A program made the position numbers and the translations under genes. Source: Bacteroidota bacterium (lineage in GTDB: Bacteria > Bacteroidota > Bacteroidia > Cytophagales > Cytophagaceae). Taken from it: a stretch of 64,000 nt of DNA. Location of the stretch: NCBI GenBank assembly GCA_023428135.1, contig JAEYZG010000048.1, forward strand, positions 10,307 to 74,306. Direction: 5' to 3'. Below, one piece after another: positions 19,330 through 28,277 of the stretch; position 1 is the first letter of the stretch, and the number at the start of each line of letters is the position of its first letter. A model generated the notes under the pieces. That model did not search any database, was not told where the DNA came from, and was given only the letters and a program-made list of their open reading frames with translations.

Positions 19330-19851
19330 TTACTTACCGGTAAATACTTTTGCCAATGTAACACCTCTCTGCTGAGCTACAACATGTGGAGCTCTCATTC
19401 TTAATAAAGCATCAAAAGTAGCTTTAACAACGTTATGAGGATTAGAAGAACCTTTTGATTTTGCTAACACGTCTTTTACGCCCGCACTTTCAAGTACAGC
19501 TCTCATTGCACCACCTGCAATTACTCCAGTACCAGGAGCAGCAGGTTTTAAGAATACAAATCCTCCACTATATTTCCCGTGTATCGCATGAGGTACAGTA
19601 CCTTTTAAAACCGGAACCTTAATAAGGTTTTTCTTTGCATCATCTATCCCTTTTGTGATGGCATCTGTAACTTCATTAGCTTTACCTAAGCCATAACCAA
19701 CTACACCATGTCCATCTCCGACTACAACAATTGCGGAGAAACTAAATCTACGACCTCCCTTTACAACTTTTGCAACTCTTTGAATAGCTACTACCTTTTC
19801 TTTAAGGTCAATTTCGCTAGCTTTTACTGATCTAATATTTACCTGAGACAT
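19330..19851 (-). CDS. rpsE: 30S ribosomal protein S5
   Basis: A 173-residue small-subunit protein that takes part in decoding accuracy and mRNA unwinding. It has the double-stranded-RNA-binding-like N-domain ([35 protein letters not shown]) and the C-domain with [20 protein letters not shown]. Located between rplR and rpmD. Confidence 0.97.
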   Translation of the reverse strand: MSQVNIRSVKASEIDLKEKVVAIQRVAKVVKGGRRFSFSAIVVVGDGHGVVGYGLGKANEVTDAITKGIDDAKKNLIKVPVLKGTVPHAIHGKYSGGFVFLKPAAPGTGVIAGGAMRAVLESAGVKDVLAKSKGSSNPHNVVKATFDALLRMRAPHVVAQQRGVTLAKVFTGK

Positions 19852-19856
19852 ATCGA

Positions 19857-20207
19857 TTAGAATTTAAGGCCCCCTTCTCTAGCTCCTTCAGCTAAAGCTT
19901 TGACTCTACCATGATAAAGGTATCCACCTCTATCAAAAACTACTTCTGAAATACCATTACTCTTTGCTTTTTCAGCAATCCTTAAACCAACACTTTTAGA
20001 AAGTTCTGATTTAGTTCCTTTTTGGGATTTAAGCTCTACAGAAGAAGCACTGATAATTGTTTTTCCTGCGATATCATCTATAATTTGAGCATATATCCCT
20101 GTATTGCTTCTAAAAACTGAGAGTCTTGGCTTAACCCCTGTACCAGAAATTTTCTTTCTGATACTTCTCTTTATCCTCAGTCTTCTTAAATCTTTTTTAG
20201 TAGCCAT
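19857..20207 (-). CDS. rplR: 50S ribosomal protein L18
   Basis: A 116-residue 5S rRNA-binding protein. Motifs are [37 protein letters not shown] and the C-terminal [20 protein letters not shown]. Order rplF-rplR-rpsE is canonical. Confidence 0.97.
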   Translation of the reverse strand: MATKKDLRRLRIKRSIRKKISGTGVKPRLSVFRSNTGIYAQIIDDIAGKTIISASSVELKSQKGTKSELSKSVGLRIAEKAKSNGISEVVFDRGGYLYHGRVKALAEGAREGGLKF

Positions 20208-20221
20208 CTTAAAACAATTTA

Positions 20222-20776
20222 TTATTTAGCAGCAGTTTTACCAGCCTTACGTCTAACAACTTCGTTAACAAATCTGATACCTTTACCTTTGTATGGCTCA
20301 ACCTTTCTCAGAGAACGAATTTTTGCAGCCACTTGTCCAATCAATTGTTTATCAATTGATTCCAAGGTCACTATTGGATTTTTACCTTTTTCAGTTAAAG
20401 TTTTTACAGCAACTTCATTAGGCAATGCAACAAATATATTGTGTGAATATCCTAAGCTTAACTCTAACACAGAGCCAGTAGAAGTAGCTTTATAACCAAC
20501 CCCAACTAATTCTAGATCAATTTTGTAACCTTCACTTACGCCAAGCACCATGTTACTAAGCAATGATCTATATAAGCCGTGCAACGCCTTATGTCTCTTC
20601 TGATCTGTAGGTCTTTCAACATTTAAATTGGATCCTTCAACAGTTACCTTAATATCTAAGTCAACAGCTTGAACTAAAGTCCCTTTCGGACCTTTAATTT
20701 CTACCAAATTTCCAGAACCAACCTTTACTTCAACCTTCGCAGGTATTGCAATTGGTTTTTTTCCAATCCTTGACAT
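20222..20776 (-). CDS. rplF: 50S ribosomal protein L6
   Basis: A 184-residue protein near the factor-binding site, made of two related domains. It begins [20 protein letters not shown] and has the signatures [11 protein letters not shown] and the C-terminal [20 protein letters not shown]. Length is normal. Confidence 0.97.
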   Translation of the reverse strand: MSRIGKKPIAIPAKVEVKVGSGNLVEIKGPKGTLVQAVDLDIKVTVEGSNLNVERPTDQKRHKALHGLYRSLLSNMVLGVSEGYKIDLELVGVGYKATSTGSVLELSLGYSHNIFVALPNEVAVKTLTEKGKNPIVTLESIDKQLIGQVAAKIRSLRKVEPYKGKGIRFVNEVVRRKAGKTAAK

Positions 20777-20794
20777 ATTAATTATTTTATAATA

Positions 20795-21187
20795 TTAATA
20801 AATATAACAAAGTACTTCACCACCAATATTTAATTCTCTAGCTTCTTTATCAGTAATTACACCTTTAGAAGTAGACAAAATTGCAATACCTAAGCCATTT
20901 AAAACTCTAGGCAAAGTAGCTGATTTAGAATACTTTCTTAATCCTGGAGAACTTATTCTCTCTATTTTAACAATTGCAGATTGTTTAGTTAGAGGATTAT
21001 ACCTCAAGGCAATTTTTATTTTTCCCTGTTTATCATCCTCTTCAAATTTATAGTTTTGAATATAACCTTTGTCAAAAAGAACTTTGGTTATCTCCTTTTT
21101 TATATTTGAAGCAGGAACCTCAACTATCCTATGATTCGCTTTAATAGCGTTTCTCAATCTTGTTAAATAATCTGCGATAGGATCCAT
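20795..21187 (-). CDS. rpsH: 30S ribosomal protein S8
   Basis: A 130-residue 16S rRNA-binding protein beginning MDPIADYLTRLRNAIKANHR. It contains the S8 signature in the C-terminal half, GLGIAILSTSKGVITDKEAR, and ends GGEVLCYIY. It is preceded by an unusually long 94-base spacer with two hairpins, so it may be expressed differently from rpsN upstream. In E. coli S8 is the autogenous repressor of the spc operon. Confidence 0.97.
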   Translation of the reverse strand: MDPIADYLTRLRNAIKANHRIVEVPASNIKKEITKVLFDKGYIQNYKFEEDDKQGKIKIALRYNPLTKQSAIVKIERISSPGLRKYSKSATLPRVLNGLGIAILSTSKGVITDKEARELNIGGEVLCYIY

Positions 21188-21218
21188 TTTAAACTTTTCT
21201 TTATATATTAAAATTAAA

Positions 21219-21271
21219 AGCCCCGAATCAGGGCTGCAAATTTAAGAAGATTTTTTGAAAAAGAAAATCTT
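21219..21271 (-). promoter_or_regulatory. two hairpins between rpsN and rpsH, possible attenuator
   Basis: In transcription order, arms AAGATTTT/AAAATCTT (21247-21271) come first, 10 bases after the rpsN stop. A second hairpin, AGCCC/GGGCT (21219-21235), follows and is trailed by TTTTAATTTTAA. The second looks like a weak intrinsic terminator inside the ribosomal cluster. It could be an attenuator, an RNA-processing site or an S8-binding site; the sequence does not decide. Confidence 0.5.
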
Positions 21272-21281
21272 TATTAAAAAA

Positions 21282-21551
21282 TTACCAACTTGCTTTAGTT
21301 ACACCTGGAATTTTACCGGCAGACGCCATTTCTCTAAATGTAACCCTGGAGATACCGAATTTCCTCATATATCCTCTAGGTCTTCCAGTTAGTTTACATC
21401 TATTGTGCAATCTAACCTTTGAAGAATTTCTAGGTAATTTATCAAGACCTAAGAAATCACCGTTAGCTTTAAGTTCTTCTCTTTTTTTAGCGTATTTAGC
21501 TACGAGTTTGATTCTTTTTCTTTCTCTAGCTTTTACTGATTCTTTTGCCAT
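21282..21551 (-). CDS. rpsN: 30S ribosomal protein S14, zinc-free form
   Basis: An 89-residue head protein. The sequence [20 protein letters not shown] and [20 protein letters not shown] matches the long C-minus S14 type without CxxC zinc motifs. It ends [11 protein letters not shown], the family end. It follows rplE by 5 bases. Confidence 0.97.
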   Translation of the reverse strand: MAKESVKARERKRIKLVAKYAKKREELKANGDFLGLDKLPRNSSKVRLHNRCKLTGRPRGYMRKFGISRVTFREMASAGKIPGVTKASW

Positions 21552-21556
21552 TTCAA

Positions 21557-22111
21557 TTATTTTTTCTGTCCTGCGAAAGGTAGACCGAATGATTTTAATA
21601 ATTCCAGACTTTCTTCGTCTGTATTTGCAGTAGTAACAAAAGTAATATCCATACCGGAAATTTTGCTTACTTTATCGATACTAATCTCAGGGAATATAAT
21701 TTGTTCTTTAACGCCAAGAGTATAGTTACCTTTACCATCAAATCCTTTATCACTAATACCTCTAAAGTCACGAACCCTTGGTAATGCAATTGACATTAGT
21801 CTATCCATAAATTCGTACATTCTATCTCCACGCAAAGTTACTTTTGCACCTATTGGCATATTTTCTCTAAGCTTAAAATTTGAGATAGCTTTTTTAGATT
21901 TTGTTGCTAATGCTTTTTGACCAGTAATTATTGTCAACTCTTCAACTCCAACATCAACAATTTTTTTATCTGAAACAGCAGCTCCCATTCCTTTATTAAC
22001 AACAATCTTTGTTAATTTTGGAACCTGCATCAGAGATTTATACTGAAATTTGCTTTTTAGTTGAGCAATAATTTCTTTATTGTATTTATCCTTTAATCTT
22101 GGAATAGCCAT
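21557..22111 (-). CDS. rplE: 50S ribosomal protein L5
   Basis: A 184-residue 5S rRNA-binding protein that contacts S13 and P-site tRNA. Signatures are [43 protein letters not shown] and the C-terminal [17 protein letters not shown]. Confidence 0.97.
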   Translation of the reverse strand: MAIPRLKDKYNKEIIAQLKSKFQYKSLMQVPKLTKIVVNKGMGAAVSDKKIVDVGVEELTIITGQKALATKSKKAISNFKLRENMPIGAKVTLRGDRMYEFMDRLMSIALPRVRDFRGISDKGFDGKGNYTLGVKEQIIFPEISIDKVSKISGMDITFVTTANTDEESLELLKSFGLPFAGQKK

Positions 22112-22115
22112 ATCC

Positions 22116-22445
22116 TTACTTTATTATGTCTCCAGTTTTCTTTGAGTATCTCTGAAGCTTACCCTTTGAATCTAACTTTCTACCTATTCTTGAAGCAGTA
22201 CCTTTAACATCTACCACCATTAAGTTACTAGCATGAATAGGAGCTTCCTTTTTTACGATACCACCATTTGGATTCGTAGCAGTTGGCTTTGTATGCTTTG
22301 TTACCATATTAAGGCCTTCAACGATAGCCTTATTACCTGAAACATCGACACTTTTAATTGTACCAGTTTTACCACGAAAATCGCCGGCAATAACTTTTAC
22401 AGTATCACCTGCCTTTATATGTAATTTTTTATTTGTAGTTGCCAT
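22116..22445 (-). CDS. rplX: 50S ribosomal protein L24
   Basis: A 109-residue assembly-initiator protein with a KOW motif ([20 protein letters not shown]). I take the ATG at 22445 ([11 protein letters not shown]). The frame opens 11 codons earlier inside rplN, but that would add a non-homologous [11 protein letters not shown] extension. Confidence 0.96.
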   Translation of the reverse strand: MATTNKKLHIKAGDTVKVIAGDFRGKTGTIKSVDVSGNKAIVEGLNMVTKHTKPTATNPNGGIVKKEAPIHASNLMVVDVKGTASRIGRKLDSKGKLQRYSKKTGDIIK

Positions 22446-22449
22446 AATA

Positions 22450-22818
22450 TTATAATACTTCAGGAGCAAGTGATACAATCTTCATAAACTGTTTCTCTCT
22501 TAATTCTCTTGCGACTGGCCCGAAAATACGAGTTCCTCTAGGTTCGTCATTGTTGTTTAGTAGAACAACTGCATTATCCGAGAATCTTATGTAAGAACCA
22601 TCTACTCTTCTTACTTCTTTTTTCGTTCTAACTATAACAGCTTTAGAAACTGTTCCTTTTTTTAAGTTGCTAGACGAAAGTGCATGTTTAACAGTTACTA
22701 CTACTTTATCGCCGATGGAAGCATATTTCTTCTTTGTTCCACCCAAAACTCTAATAACTAAAACCTCTTTAGCTCCGCTATTATCAGCTACATTTAATCT
22801 TGATTCCTGCTGTATCAT
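22450..22818 (-). CDS. rplN: 50S ribosomal protein L14
   Basis: A 122-residue protein at the subunit interface beginning [20 protein letters not shown]. The L14 signature is visible in the [20 protein letters not shown] and [15 protein letters not shown] blocks. Length is exactly that of the family. Confidence 0.98.
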   Translation of the reverse strand: MIQQESRLNVADNSGAKEVLVIRVLGGTKKKYASIGDKVVVTVKHALSSSNLKKGTVSKAVIVRTKKEVRRVDGSYIRFSDNAVVLLNNNDEPRGTRIFGPVARELREKQFMKIVSLAPEVL

Positions 22819-22820
22819 GG

Positions 22821-23078
22821 TTATTTCGCCTTTTCAATAATTTCAACTAATCTCCATCTTTTCAATTTGCTCAGCGGACGAGTTTCCATGATCTTTACAG
22901 TATCTCCGATACCACATTCATTTTTTTCGTCATGAGCCATAAATTTGGTAGTCTTATTTAAGAACTTACCATATTTAGCATGCTTAACTTTTCTTTCTAC
23001 AGCTACTGTAATTGATTTTGTCATTTTATTACTAACGACTTTACCAATTCTCTCTTTTCTAAAATTTCTTTGCTCCAT
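22821..23078 (-). CDS. rpsQ: 30S ribosomal protein S17
   Basis: An 85-residue OB-fold protein that binds 16S rRNA. It contains [20 protein letters not shown], the [17 protein letters not shown] segment and the S17 signature [20 protein letters not shown]. Confidence 0.97.
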   Translation of the reverse strand: MEQRNFRKERIGKVVSNKMTKSITVAVERKVKHAKYGKFLNKTTKFMAHDEKNECGIGDTVKIMETRPLSKLKRWRLVEIIEKAK

Positions 23079-23091
23079 AATAATCTAAAGA

Positions 23092-23289
23092 TTAGGATTT
23101 GGATTTAACCTTTTCACTCAAAGCTGTCTGAAGACGAGCTATTACTTTCTTTGCCTCCCTAATCTTCATAGGATTTTCAATCGGAGAAATAGCATGTGCA
23201 AATTTTAATTTTGCAAGAGCCTCTTGCTCTGCAGAGATTCTACTCTTTAAATCAGCAGCGTTTAGAGATTTTATATCAGAAGTTTTCAT
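23092..23289 (-). CDS. rpmC: 50S ribosomal protein L29
   Basis: A 65-residue two-helix protein near the exit tunnel, MKTSDIKSLNAADLKSRISA..., with the KLKFAHAISPIENPMKIREA signature. The ATG at 23289 lies 4 bases after the rplP stop. The longer frame into rplP is rejected on family length. Confidence 0.95.
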   Translation of the reverse strand: MKTSDIKSLNAADLKSRISAEQEALAKLKFAHAISPIENPMKIREAKKVIARLQTALSEKVKSKS

Positions 23290-23293
23290 TGAA

Positions 23294-23713
23294 TTAACCT
23301 TCGTAATCTGGACGAACAACAAATTTAGTTTTAACTGGTAATTTTTGCGCTGCAAGTCTTAATGACTCCATTGCAGTTTCTTTCGAAATACCTGTTGATT
23401 CGAAAAGAATAGTTCCTGGTTTAATCACAGCCACCCAATATTCAGGAGCTCCTTTACCTTTACCCATACGAACCTCAGCAGGCTTCTTAGTTATTGGCTT
23501 ATCTGGAAAAATTCTAATCCAAACTTGTCCTTCTCTTTTCATTGCTCTAGTCATAGCAATACGAGCAGCCTCTAACTGACGGCTGGTTATCATACCAGGC
23601 TCCAGAGCCTTGATAGCGAAAGATCCAAATTCTATACTAAAACCTCTTGTCGCAATCCCTCTGTTTCTACCCTTTTGTTGCTTCCTAAATTTTGTTCTTT
23701 TTGGCTGTAACAT
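23294..23713 (-). CDS. rplP: 50S ribosomal protein L16
   Basis: A 139-residue protein that organises the A site and contacts the tRNA. Signatures are [40 protein letters not shown] and [19 protein letters not shown]. Order rpsC-rplP-rpmC is normal. Confidence 0.97.
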   Translation of the reverse strand: MLQPKRTKFRKQQKGRNRGIATRGFSIEFGSFAIKALEPGMITSRQLEAARIAMTRAMKREGQVWIRIFPDKPITKKPAEVRMGKGKGAPEYWVAVIKPGTILFESTGISKETAMESLRLAAQKLPVKTKFVVRPDYEG

Positions 23714-23772
23714 TCTTTTAAACTTTTACAGTTGCCTAACCAACTCTTTACTATTGCAGTAAAAACCTCTTG

Positions 23773-24525
23773 TTATTTTCTTTTTCTTTTTGGTCCACCT
23801 TCGGACTTTTTCTTTCCACCCCTATTTTGTGGTGACCCACCTTCAGCAGGAGCATTTGCAGATGAACTTGCAAGACCTACATTAGGAGACAAATCCCTCT
23901 TTCCAAAAACTTCACCCTTGAAAATCCATACTTTGATACCGATTTTTCCATAAACTGTCAAAGCTTCAGAAACAGCATAATCTATATCAGCTCTTAAGGT
24001 ATGTAGAGGAATTCTTCCTTCTTTATATTGCTCATTACGAGCCATCTCGGCGCCACCCAAACGTCCACCTAACTTAATCTTAATACCTTGGGCTCCAACC
24101 CTCATTGTTGAAGCTATTGCTTGTTTCATAGCTCTTCTATAAGAGATTCTAGCTTGCAATTGCTGAGCTATAGATTCTCCAACAAGTTTAGCGTCAAGCT
24201 CAGGTCTTTTAATTTCAAAGATGTTAATTTGAACATCTTTCCCTGTAACTTTCTTCAACTCCTCTTTAATCTTATCTACTTCAGCTCCACCTTTACCGAT
24301 AACAACACCCGGACGCGCAGTATTTATTGTAAGAGTAATTCTTTTAAGAGTTCTTTCTATGATGATTTTAGCAATACCACCTTTTGGAATTCTGGCAAAA
24401 ACATACTTTCTGATTTTCTCGTCTTCAACTAATTTATCAGAGAAGGTTTTACCTCCATACCAATTAGAATCCCATCCTTTTACGATTCCTAATCTAAAAC
24501 CAGTAGGATTTACTTTCTGTCCCAT
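23773..24525 (-). CDS. rpsC: 30S ribosomal protein S3
   Basis: A 250-residue protein at the mRNA entry tunnel. It begins [20 protein letters not shown] and has a KH domain with [16 protein letters not shown], then the S3 C-domain ([20 protein letters not shown] and [20 protein letters not shown]). The last 40 or so residues form a Ser/Gly/Lys/Arg low-complexity tail. A 59-base spacer separates it from rplP. Confidence 0.97.
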   Translation of the reverse strand: MGQKVNPTGFRLGIVKGWDSNWYGGKTFSDKLVEDEKIRKYVFARIPKGGIAKIIIERTLKRITLTINTARPGVVIGKGGAEVDKIKEELKKVTGKDVQINIFEIKRPELDAKLVGESIAQQLQARISYRRAMKQAIASTMRVGAQGIKIKLGGRLGGAEMARNEQYKEGRIPLHTLRADIDYAVSEALTVYGKIGIKVWIFKGEVFGKRDLSPNVGLASSSANAPAEGGSPQNRGGKKKSEGGPKRKRK

Positions 24526-24529
24526 GTTA

Positions 24530-25102
24530 TTACTTTTCGGATTTTTTGGTAGCTTTTTTTACTTCAGTTTTTGCTGCACTTTTTGCCTTTGGAGCCTTTG
24601 CCTTAGCCTCTTTCTTCTCACCTTCCACCGACTTTGACTTAGTCTCTTCTTTCTTAACTTCGATTGCTGGAGAGGCAACACCATTAAGGCTAGCTAATAC
24701 AAGCGTTATATGGTTAGATCTTTTTCTAACTCTGTGAGCTCTTCCTTGCGGAGCGGGACGTAATCTTTTAAGGATTCTTCCACCATCAACAAATATATCC
24801 TTTATTATTAAATCAGCATCTTCTAGTCTTTCATTAGGATATTTAATTTGCCAGTCAGAAATAGCTGATAATAATAATTTCTCAATTTTTTTAGCACCAG
24901 ACTGAGGTTGATATTTTAGCATAGCTAAAGCAGCATTTGCTTTAATACCTCTAACTAAGTCAGCAACTAATCTCATCTTTCTTGGAGATGTTGGAACATT
25001 GCGTAGTTTCGCAACTACAGATCCATCAAAAGAAGCTTTTAAGGCTGCCTCTTTCTTTTTCTTTTTAACTACAGATCTTCTTTGTTTAACAGCTGCTTCC
25101 AT
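24530..25102 (-). CDS. rplV: 50S ribosomal protein L22 with long low-complexity tail
   Basis: A 190-residue protein whose beta-hairpin lines the exit tunnel. The core (about residues 25-140) shows [20 protein letters not shown], the [20 protein letters not shown] block and the signature [21 protein letters not shown]. coli L22 is 110 residues. Here an N-terminal Lys/Arg extension and a C-terminal tail of about 50 Lys/Glu/Ala/Ser residues ([20 protein letters not shown]) are added. The tail is probably disordered and solvent exposed. Confidence 0.96.
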   Translation of the reverse strand: MEAAVKQRRSVVKKKKKEAALKASFDGSVVAKLRNVPTSPRKMRLVADLVRGIKANAALAMLKYQPQSGAKKIEKLLLSAISDWQIKYPNERLEDADLIIKDIFVDGGRILKRLRPAPQGRAHRVRKRSNHITLVLASLNGVASPAIEVKKEETKSKSVEGEKKEAKAKAPKAKSAAKTEVKKATKKSEK

Positions 25103-25104
25103 AA

Positions 25105-25383
25105 TTATCTTTTACCTTTGTCTTTTTTAGCTGTGTGACCTCTAAAGTTACGAGTAGGTGCAAATTCACCCAGCTTGTGTCCTACCATATTTTCTGTTAC
25201 ATACACAGGAATAAATTTATTACCGTTATGCACTGCAAATGTATGGCCTACAAAATCAGGTGATATCATTGATCTGCGAGACCAAGTTTTAATAACTGAT
25301 TTTTTACCTGATTCATTCATAGTCTGAACTTTCTTATCCAGACGAAAATCAATATATGGCCCTTTTTTTAGAGAACGTCCCAT
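25105..25383 (-). CDS. rpsS: 30S ribosomal protein S19
   Basis: A 92-residue head protein that forms a complex with S13. It begins [20 protein letters not shown] and carries the signature [20 protein letters not shown] and [12 protein letters not shown]. Length is normal. Confidence 0.98.
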   Translation of the reverse strand: MGRSLKKGPYIDFRLDKKVQTMNESGKKSVIKTWSRRSMISPDFVGHTFAVHNGNKFIPVYVTENMVGHKLGEFAPTRNFRGHTAKKDKGKR

Positions 25384-25393
25384 CGTTTAGCCT

Positions 25394-26215
25394 TTATTTT
25401 CTCCTTGAAACAATTAGATCCTTGGAATATTTATTATTATTTCTAGTCTTTTTGCCTTTAGCCAAAAGTCCTTTTCTTGATCTTGGATGACCACCAGAAG
25501 CTCTACCTTCACCACCTCCCATAGGGTGATCAACAGGGTTCATTGCAACTCCTCTTGTTCTTGGTCTAACACCCAACCATCTAGATCTTCCTGCCTTACC
25601 AGCAGTAAGATTCATATGGTCCTGATTAGAAACTGAACCTACTGTTGCAACGCATTCTGCAAGTACCAGTCTCATTTCGCCAGAAGGTAATTTCACTGTT
25701 GCATACTTTCCGTCTCTAGCCACTAATTGAGCATAAGTTCCTGCACTTCTAGCTAAAGCTCCACCTTTACCTTTTTTAAGCTCAACATTGTGTATGATAG
25801 TACCTAATGGTATATCTGAAAGAGCTAAGCTATTTCCAATTTCAGGTGCAATTCCCTTACCAGATACTACCTTAGTTCCAACTTTTAATCCATCTGGAGC
25901 AAGAATATATCTTTTCTCACCGTCTGCATAATAAAGTAAAGCAATCCTTGCACTTCTATTTGGATCGTACTCTATTGACTTTACTGTTGCAGGAATATTA
26001 TTTTTATCCCTTTTGAAATCAATAATACGATATTGTTTTTTATGACCACCTCCCATGTATCTCATGGTCATTTTTCCGGAGTTATTTCTTCCTCCACTTC
26101 TTTTAACCGAAGTTAACAGAGACTTCTCAGGAACATCTGAAGTAATCTCATCGAAAGTAGAACCGACTCTAAATCTGGTTCCAGGAGTTATGGGTCTGAA
26201 TTTTTTAACAGCCAT
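25394..26215 (-). CDS. rplB: 50S ribosomal protein L2
   Basis: A 273-residue core protein near the peptidyl transferase centre. It begins [20 protein letters not shown] and includes [16 protein letters not shown] and the family signature [20 protein letters not shown]. The region around that signature contains the conserved His required for peptidyl transferase assembly. Length is normal. Confidence 0.98.
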   Translation of the reverse strand: MAVKKFRPITPGTRFRVGSTFDEITSDVPEKSLLTSVKRSGGRNNSGKMTMRYMGGGHKKQYRIIDFKRDKNNIPATVKSIEYDPNRSARIALLYYADGEKRYILAPDGLKVGTKVVSGKGIAPEIGNSLALSDIPLGTIIHNVELKKGKGGALARSAGTYAQLVARDGKYATVKLPSGEMRLVLAECVATVGSVSNQDHMNLTAGKAGRSRWLGVRPRTRGVAMNPVDHPMGGGEGRASGGHPRSRKGLLAKGKKTRNNNKYSKDLIVSRRK

Positions 26216-26227
26216 CTTAATTAAATT

Positions 26228-26518
26228 CTATAGTCCTCCGTAAAAATCAATAATTTCACCTTCAGCAACTTTAATAATTGCCTTTTTATAAGAAGAAGTT
26301 TTTCCAGACATTATACCAGCTTTGGTATATCTAGTTTTCTTCTTTCCAGGTGCGATTAATGTCTTAACTTCTTCAACATTAACACCATACTGTTTCTCAA
26401 CAGCCTGCTTAATCTGGATCTTATTAGCAGATTTATCTACAACAAACCCATATTTTCCTTTTTCATTAAGGACTGTAACCTTTTCAGTTACAAGGGGTTT
26501 AATTAAAATATTTTTCAT
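26228..26518 (-). CDS. rplW: 50S ribosomal protein L23
   Basis: A 96-residue protein at the tunnel exit that docks trigger factor and SRP. It begins MKNILIKPLVTEKVTVLNEK and has KYGFVVDKSANKIQIKQAVE and the following VNVEEVKTLIAPGKKKT. Order rplD-rplW-rplB is normal. Confidence 0.96.
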   Translation of the reverse strand: MKNILIKPLVTEKVTVLNEKGKYGFVVDKSANKIQIKQAVEKQYGVNVEEVKTLIAPGKKKTRYTKAGIMSGKTSSYKKAIIKVAEGEIIDFYGGL

Positions 26519-26519
26519 A

Positions 26520-27146
26520 TTAACCCAGTAATTCTTCTAATTTTGCAACTGAACCTTCTGCTAACACAACTTTATCAGCTTTAAGAACATCGAATGTTTT
26601 TAATTGATCAAAAGTTATAACTTTAGCATTTTTCAAATTCCTGCTCGACAAAAATACATTCTTGTTTGAGTCGCCAAGAACTAAAAGTGTTTTCTTGTCA
26701 CTTAAGCTAAGATTTTTTAGGAGTTCAATGTATACTTTTGTCTTAGGCTTATCAAAAGATAAGTTTTCTAATACAGAAATATTATTTGATTTTGCTTTGT
26801 AAGTCAGTGCAGATCTTCTAGCTAGAGTTTTTAGCTTTTTATTTAGCTTAAATCTGTAATCTCTTGGTCTTGGTCCAAATATAGTACCACCACCAACAAA
26901 TACAGGTGACTTTCTACTTCCAGATCTTGCTCCTCCTGTACCTTTTTGCTTTTTCAGCTTCTTTGTTGAGAATGCAACTTCAGCTCTCTCCTTTGCCTTG
27001 TGTGTCCCCTGGCGTTGATTTGCAAGGAATTGTTTCACATCAAGATATATTGCATGATCATTGATCTCAGTTGCAAATATATTATCTGATAAAATAACTT
27101 TTCTACCAGTATCTTTTCCTTTATTATTTACTACAGAAAGTTCCAT
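26520..27146 (-). CDS. rplD: 50S ribosomal protein L4
   Basis: A 208-residue protein with an extended tunnel loop ([20 protein letters not shown], then [15 protein letters not shown]). In E. coli L4 represses its own operon by binding the S10 leader. Here rplC, not rpsJ, is first after the promoter, so any such control would act on the leader at 27767-27835. That is inference. Confidence 0.96.
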   Translation of the reverse strand: MELSVVNNKGKDTGRKVILSDNIFATEINDHAIYLDVKQFLANQRQGTHKAKERAEVAFSTKKLKKQKGTGGARSGSRKSPVFVGGGTIFGPRPRDYRFKLNKKLKTLARRSALTYKAKSNNISVLENLSFDKPKTKVYIELLKNLSLSDKKTLLVLGDSNKNVFLSSRNLKNAKVITFDQLKTFDVLKADKVVLAEGSVAKLEELLG

Positions 27147-27148
27147 TG

Positions 27149-27766
27149 TTATTTCTCCAGAATTACGAATGAATTTTTAGCGCCGGGAATTGAACCACTA
27201 ACTAGAATAAGGTTTTTCTCCGGATAAATTTTTTCTATTCTAAGGTTTTGAATTTTTACTCTATCTCCTCCTGTTCTACCTGCCATTCTCATACCCTTAA
27301 ATACTCTGGAAGGGAAAGAACATGCACCTACGGAACCCGGGTGTCTCTGTCTGTTATGTTGACCGTGAGTTTGTCCTCCAACTCCAGAAAAGCCGTGACG
27401 TTTTACAACACCTTGAAAACCTTTTCCTTTTGAAGTACCAATAGCATCAACAAAGTCTCCTTCTATGAAAACATCCGCAACAGCTATTGAATCTCCTAGG
27501 TTTAAAGCTTTTTCAAACTCTTTAAACTCAACTAATTTACTTTTAGGCGTAGCACCTGCTTTTTTAAAATGTCCTAACAAAGCAGCTGGAGTATTTTTTT
27601 CCTTTTTATCTCCATATGCTAACTGAACTGCAGTATAACCATCTTTCTCAACAGTTTTAACCTGAGTTACCACACAAGGACCTGCTTCTACCAAGGTAAC
27701 TCCAATTGATTTACCATCTTGGAAGATGCTTGTCATGCCTATTTTTTTACCTATAATCCCTGACAT
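27149..27766 (-). CDS. rplC: 50S ribosomal protein L3
   Basis: A 205-residue protein that shapes the peptidyl transferase centre. It begins [20 protein letters not shown] and has the signature [20 protein letters not shown], then the [20 protein letters not shown] loop with the Gln that is methylated in E. coli. It is the first gene of its transcription unit, behind the consensus promoter at 27838-27868. Confidence 0.97.
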   Translation of the reverse strand: MSGIIGKKIGMTSIFQDGKSIGVTLVEAGPCVVTQVKTVEKDGYTAVQLAYGDKKEKNTPAALLGHFKKAGATPKSKLVEFKEFEKALNLGDSIAVADVFIEGDFVDAIGTSKGKGFQGVVKRHGFSGVGGQTHGQHNRQRHPGSVGACSFPSRVFKGMRMAGRTGGDRVKIQNLRIEKIYPEKNLILVSGSIPGAKNSFVILEK

Positions 27767-27837
27767 TTTCTTGTCGCTTTATTTCTTAATCTAAGGACTC
27801 TTTCCGTTAACTTTTTAGTATTTCTAAAAACGGACTG

Positions 27838-27868
27838 CAAAGTTAACAAAATTTAAATTCCCAGCAAA
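27838..27868 (-). promoter_or_regulatory. promoter of the rplC (S10/spc) transcription unit
   Basis: On the minus strand, TTTG (27868-27865) is followed after exactly 19 bases by TAACTTTG (27845-27838), a full match to the Bacteroidota consensus. RNA would start near 27831, giving a leader of about 65 bases. The leader can fold with arms around CCGTT ... AACGG (27801-27832 region) and could host autoregulation. Confidence 0.75.
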
Positions 27869-27909
27869 TTTGTTTTGAACAATATTTTTAAAAATGGGTA
27901 ATGGAGGGG

Positions 27910-27940
27910 AAAAAAAAGACCAATATTATTACTATTGGTC
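27910..27940 (-). terminator. terminator after rpsJ
   Basis: On the minus strand, arms GACCAATA and TATTGGTC around a 7-base loop are followed by eight T. It ends the rpsL-rpsG-fusA-rpsJ unit 28 bases after the rpsJ stop. Confidence 0.88.
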
Positions 27941-27967
27941 CCTTTTTGTAGTACCTTCTATATCAAA

Positions 27968-28273
27968 TCAGACTTTGATCTCAACATCAACTCCGCTTGG
28001 TAGCTCCAATTTCATTAAAGCATCTACAGTTTTAGTGCTTGTTGAGTAAATATCAACTAGCCTTTTGTATGTGCAAAGCTGAAATTGTTCACGCGACTTC
28101 TTGCTCACGTGTGGAGATCTCAATACAGTAAAGATTTCTTTTTCCGTTGGAAGGGGAATTGGTCCGCTTACAACCGCTCCAGTTGCTTTTACCGCCTTCA
28201 CAATTTTTTCAGATGATTTATCTACCAAATTGTGATCGTAAGATTTTAATTTAATTCTTATCTTCTGATTCAT
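27968..28273 (-). CDS. rpsJ: 30S ribosomal protein S10
   Basis: A 101-residue head protein, also a partner in transcription antitermination (NusE). It begins [20 protein letters not shown] and has the signature [20 protein letters not shown]. It follows fusA by 4 bases and is cut off from rplC by a terminator, so here S10 belongs to the str unit rather than leading the S10 operon. Confidence 0.98.
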   Translation of the reverse strand: MNQKIRIKLKSYDHNLVDKSSEKIVKAVKATGAVVSGPIPLPTEKEIFTVLRSPHVSKKSREQFQLCTYKRLVDIYSTSTKTVDALMKLELPSGVDVEIKV

Positions 28274-28277
28274 AAAA

